From Planctomycetota bacterium (lineage in GTDB: Bacteria; Planctomycetota; Phycisphaerae; Sedimentisphaerales; Anaerobacaceae), in NCBI GenBank assembly GCA_023128595.1, contig JAGMDR010000071.1, positions 1 through 54,266 of the forward strand: 54,266 nucleotides of DNA, given 5' to 3'. Below are positions 50,955 through 54,266 of the stretch, in pieces (positions within the stretch are counted from its first letter, which is position 1; each line of letters starts with the position of its first letter). The position numbers and the translations under genes were made by a program. Under the pieces are notes generated by a model. It ran no database searches and had not been told where the DNA came from. It saw nothing but the letters and a program-made list of their open reading frames with translations.

Positions 50955-51980
50955 CTACGGAACGTCAAGTTTCTGCTCCAAGGCTTTCGGCGTGCTCTCA
51001 AGCACCTGCTTGAGCACGTCGTCGGTAGTTACGCCTTCGGCCTGCCCTTCGAAATTCAGCAAAATGCGGTGTCGCATGGCCGGCAGCACGGAACACTCAA
51101 TATCACTGAAACTAACGTGGTAACGCTCGTCCAGCATTGCGCGGACCTTGCCTGAGAGGACCAGGGCCTGAACAGCCCGCGGTGAGGAGCCGAAGCGAAC
51201 GAAGCGGTTGGTCGTCTCAGCGGCGAACTCGCCCTGCGGATGTGTGGCCAGCACCAGGCGAATAGCGTAGTCCTGGACGTGCTCGGCGATGACGACATGC
51301 CTGACAAGGTCCTGGGCCTGGATTATCTGCTCGGCGTCGAGAACGGATTCCGCCTGCGGGTCCGCGCCGGTGGTCGTCCGGTCGATGATCGTGCGCAGCT
51401 CCCGGCGGTCACTGTACGGCACGAGCACCTTGAAGAAGAACCGGTCCAATTGTGCTTCGGGCAGGGGGTAGGTGCCTTCCTGCTCGATAGGGTTCTGCGT
51501 GGCGAGGACCATAAACGGCTCGGGCAATTTGCGGACCTGCCCCCCGCTGGTCACCGAGTGCTCCTGCATAGCCTCGAGCATAGCGGACTGGGTCTTCGGC
51601 GTCGCCCGGTTGATTTCGTCGGCGAGGATAATCTGTCCGAAGATCGGCCCCCGCTGGAACTCGAACTGTCGTCTGCCGGTGGCTTGGTCTTCCATAACGA
51701 TATTCGTACCGATGATATCTGCCGGCATCAAATCAGGCGTGAACTGGATACGCCGAAACTCAAGCGAGAAAACCGAGCTGAGCGTTCGCACCAACAGTGT
51801 CTTGCCCAGGCCGGGAACGCCTTCGAGCAGCACGTGTCCGTCGCAGAACAGGCAGATGAGCACGTTATCGACAATGTCCTCGTGGCCGACAATTACCTTG
51901 CCGATCTCGCTGCGCAGCGAATCGAACTTCTTGCGAAAATCCCGGCACTGCTCTTCAACTTCCTTCGTTTCTTTTGACAT
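50955..51980 (-). CDS. MoxR family AAA+ ATPase
   Basis: This 341-residue AAA+ protein has Walker A EGVPGLGKT, near residues 54-62, Walker B IILADEINRATPKTQ, near 117-131, and sensor 1 VLATQNPIEQEGTYPLPEAQ, near 158. The sensor 2/arginine region ASSPRAVQAL is in the lid domain. These are the diagnostic MoxR features. MoxR proteins act as chaperone-like ATPases with DUF58 and VWA proteins. AGGAG lies ten bases before the ATG. The gene follows a VWA/GATase-like gene by 23 bases and precedes DUF58, the classic order. Confidence 0.95.
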   Translation of the reverse strand: MSKETKEVEEQCRDFRKKFDSLRSEIGKVIVGHEDIVDNVLICLFCDGHVLLEGVPGLGKTLLVRTLSSVFSLEFRRIQFTPDLMPADIIGTNIVMEDQATGRRQFEFQRGPIFGQIILADEINRATPKTQSAMLEAMQEHSVTSGGQVRKLPEPFMVLATQNPIEQEGTYPLPEAQLDRFFFKVLVPYSDRRELRTIIDRTTTGADPQAESVLDAEQIIQAQDLVRHVVIAEHVQDYAIRLVLATHPQGEFAAETTNRFVRFGSSPRAVQALVLSGKVRAMLDERYHVSFSDIECSVLPAMRHRILLNFEGQAEGVTTDDVLKQVLESTPKALEQKLDVP

Positions 51981-52003
51981 TTGAATTATCTCCTAAGCGT
52001 CCA

Positions 52004-54266
52004 TTAGTTATCCGGAGTCTTTTCATTCTCTTTATGCTCGGCCGCTTTCTGTTTGGCCCTGAGCAGTCTATCGATATGAGAGCTTTCTTCAGCGGCTTTT
52101 GCCGGGGCTGCCTTTTCCGGCTTCTTCTCAGCCTCCGGCTTCGGCCACTCTGCCGCCTTGACCACGGGTAAATCACCCTTATACTGCTCGCTCGCCCGGT
52201 ACCGCTTCGAAGCAAGCGCATCGGCTTTTCGCGCCGTCAGCCGCTCGCGAAGCTTCTGTCGCCGCAGCTTCAGCCGCTCAAGAGTCTGATCCACCCTGCG
52301 CTCGCCCCTGGCGGCGCGGGCCAAGGCAACGACCCGGCGGACCATTGCGCGGAAGTCCACAACAACCCTTCGCATCGCCACATCCAGCAAGAACAGGGCC
52401 AGCCATAGGAACATCAGCGGCTTGGTCAGCGGCATCTGGGTCTCGGGGAATTTCAGTCCGGCATAGTCAAAGAGACTGGCTTGGTTCGGGTCCGTAGGAA
52501 GTATGTTGCCGCCCGTGATTTGGCTGACCTCAGCGAGGAGCGGGGCATTATCAGAGAGATCGCGAAACTCAGGTGCAAAAGGAATAGTCACGGTCGCCTG
52601 AGTGATGTGCGTTTCTTGATCTTCGCCAATCTTTCTGTACCGCAGGTTCACAATGTAGCTGCCCGGGGCCGCACCCTGGAATCGGCTCTGGTACTGGCCC
52701 GGTCCGATCTGGGTCAGCTCCAGCGCCTGACTCGATATATCCGGTGCGATTACCTGGCCGTCGATATTGGCAAACTGGACGAACCTGCCTTCCGCGTCAA
52801 TTGCCTCGACATTGATGGTTACCTGGCGACCCTCCACGTCGGCGAAGATTTCGCAATCAGACGACTGGGCGGGTTTTGCGGCCCAGCGAACGGTCTGCTC
52901 CCAGAACCTCTCGAACCCGCCCCACGCCAGCCAGTTTGCAGCCCATCTGCTGTCTGCGGAACTGGTAAAGGCCGCACATCGGCCGAGCCCGGACTGACAG
53001 GTTGCCAATATGGGGTCGGCCTGGTGACTGGTCAGAACAATCTGGTTAAGCCCGCCTTTGGGTCCGGTCAATACGTAGCCGTCAAGCTGCGGCAGGCCCG
53101 ACGACAGGCCCCTGACAATCTCGCTGAGAGAGTACGTTATCGCAGGCGTGAAACTCTCCTCCAAAATCAATGCGCGGCGAACCACCTGGGCCTCTTTAAT
53201 GAAGATCTGGGGCAGAGCCGCGGGGTCCTTGACATTGTAGAACCGTCCGCCGGTGGCCTGCGCGACCCGCATCAGGCTCTGCACGTGCCGGGGATCGTGC
53301 GGAAAAACGGCCACGCCCGTAACCGTAATGCCGGCATCCTTGCAGTCACCGAGCAGCTTGTTGGTGGGCGCGGTAGGGTCGCCGTCGCTGATTACTACTA
53401 CGTGCTTCTGGGCGGCATTACAGGCTTTCAGCTTGTTGTATGCCTGCTGCAAATGGTCCTGCAGGCTCGGCATATCACCCATCACCATCTGCTGAATGGC
53501 CGAGATCACCGCTTCCTTGTCGCCGGCCGGAGAAAGAGGATAGACCCAATCGCCGGACCCCTGCCAGTTGTAGGCCAGAATGCCCACCAAATCGAGCTGG
53601 CTTAGAGTCTTTACGGCGACGATGGCGACTCTCTTGCCCCAGAAGTTCCCCTGCGGCATTTCGCAGGCGTGCATAATCAAGACCAGCGCGCCTTTGGGCA
53701 TCTGCTTCTTCTGTGGCGGGTCAAGGTCAACGGGCAGTATATCGGCCACAGGCGAGCCTATCCAGCCCCCCGCACCGAATGCTTCGGGCCCGCCCACCAT
53801 AATCAGCCCGCCTCCGAGGTCGTTTACGTAGCGGCAGAGCATTTCCTGCTGCTGATACGTGAATTGGCTGCAATCGGTATTGACGAGAATGACCGCGTCC
53901 GTATCCATTAGCTTTGCCAGGTTGTGGGGGAGCTCAGCAGCGAGACAGGACTGAACGTCGATGTCAGAGCTCTCTAAGGCATTCTGCAAGGTCGTGGCGG
54001 CCGAGACATCGGTAGCCACCAATAAGACGTGCCCGGGACCGGCTACGTAGGTCATTGCGCTGGCGCGGTTGTTCTGGACTATTTCGTCCTGGTTGGGGTC
54101 GTCGGGCATAAAGACCGCTTCGAACTCGTGCATTCCCCGCGTGCCGAGAGGCACGGATACGGTCTGAACGTTTGTGCCCGGCTTCAACTCAACAGAAACC
54201 GTAATCTCAGGCGAACCCGGGGCAAGGTCAACGGGTCTGCCGTTGAGATTCAGCAGGAGTTTTCCG
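52004..54266 (-). CDS. VWA/GATase1-like membrane protein, 5' end beyond window
   Basis: The frame is open from the window edge through about 753 residues; the apparent start at 54187 is a TTG inside the reading frame, and coding similarity continues before it (NLNGRPVDLAPGSPEITVSVELK). A GATase1-like domain includes LGGGLIMVGGPEAFGAGGWIGSPVADILP. A VWA-like domain follows with VVVISDGDPTAPTNKLL and atypical first loop LIMHACEMPQGNFWG rather than D-x-S-x-S. A beta-sandwich, one membrane helix (LMFLWLALFLLDVAM, near residue 590 of the track frame) and a charged, K/E/A-rich tail of about 110 residues end it. It is the first visible gene of the operon; the real start and signal peptide are outside the window. 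Confidence 0.85.
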   Translation of the reverse strand, partial: GKLLLNLNGRPVDLAPGSPEITVSVELKPGTNVQTVSVPLGTRGMHEFEAVFMPDDPNQDEIVQNNRASAMTYVAGPGHVLLVATDVSAATTLQNALESSDIDVQSCLAAELPHNLAKLMDTDAVILVNTDCSQFTYQQQEMLCRYVNDLGGGLIMVGGPEAFGAGGWIGSPVADILPVDLDPPQKKQMPKGALVLIMHACEMPQGNFWGKRVAIVAVKTLSQLDLVGILAYNWQGSGDWVYPLSPAGDKEAVISAIQQMVMGDMPSLQDHLQQAYNKLKACNAAQKHVVVISDGDPTAPTNKLLGDCKDAGITVTGVAVFPHDPRHVQSLMRVAQATGGRFYNVKDPAALPQIFIKEAQVVRRALILEESFTPAITYSLSEIVRGLSSGLPQLDGYVLTGPKGGLNQIVLTSHQADPILATCQSGLGRCAAFTSSADSRWAANWLAWGGFERFWEQTVRWAAKPAQSSDCEIFADVEGRQVTINVEAIDAEGRFVQFANIDGQVIAPDISSQALELTQIGPGQYQSRFQGAAPGSYIVNLRYRKIGEDQETHITQATVTIPFAPEFRDLSDNAPLLAEVSQITGGNILPTDPNQASLFDYAGLKFPETQMPLTKPLMFLWLALFLLDVAMRRVVVDFRAMVRRVVALARAARGERRVDQTLERLKLRRQKLRERLTARKADALASKRYRASEQYKGDLPVVKAAEWPKPEAEKKPEKAAPAKAAEESSHIDRLLRAKQKAAEHKENEKTPDN

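Noticed and set aside
52481-53605. Plus-strand open frame of 374 codons opposite the VWA/GATase-like gene
   Set aside because: It is long but has no recognised motif or ribosome site, while the minus strand encodes a coherent GATase/VWA protein.

Overview
The window looks like a chromosome or draft-genome contig from an anaerobic or sediment-type member of the Planctomycetota, most likely the Phycisphaerae/Sedimentisphaerales side. This is inferred from gene content, not from a marker gene. The clues are a secreted protein with a planctomycete-style PEP-CTERM-like tail, Tat-exported Gfo/Idh/MocA and aldo/keto reductase-like proteins, a secreted GH38 mannosidase beside a UroD-like protein and a sodium/solute symporter, and a long MoxR/DUF58/BatA/ABC-2 operon. 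No rRNA, tRNA, CRISPR array, transposase gene or plasmid function was seen.

Region 1 (1-13219, all minus strand) is a surface-glycan locus. It reads rmlA-rmlD-rmlB, a GT2, a NodU-type carbamoyltransferase with its SxtJ and DUF5989 membrane partners, two more GT-like proteins, a kinase-like protein, a truncated GT remnant, a methyltransferase-like protein, two CgeB-like glycosyltransferases and a GT4 cut by the window edge. The part around 4.0-6.1 kb is visibly AT-rich. Region 2 (13383-23299) is carbohydrate catabolism. A minus-strand pair (SDR, zinc alcohol dehydrogenase) is divergent from a plus-strand series (GH38 mannosidase, UroD/MtaA-like protein, SSS symporter, secreted PQQ-type beta-propeller).

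Region 3 (23416-29849) holds a PEP-CTERM-like protein with a long leader, then LexA with its own palindromic operator, a DUF72 protein and a DnaE2-like polymerase whose PHP metal ligands are lost. Palindromic repeats sharing one left end follow lexA and dnaE. Region 4 (29896-34642) has a sugar-isomerase-like TIM barrel, a tetraheme cytochrome overlapping a degenerate aldo/keto reductase, a truncated beta-helix protein and a Gfo/Idh/MocA oxidoreductase.

Region 5 (34704-54266, minus strand) is about 20 kb of twelve tightly packed genes. They are a VWA/GATase-like membrane protein, MoxR ATPase, DUF58 protein, BatA-like VWA protein, a large secreted membrane protein, a GldA-type ABC ATPase, five consecutive paralogous ABC-2 permeases, and a MalK-type ABC ATPase. 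The five permeases share an internal duplication and an invariant basic C-terminal tail. This is the strongest candidate in the window for an incompletely described system.
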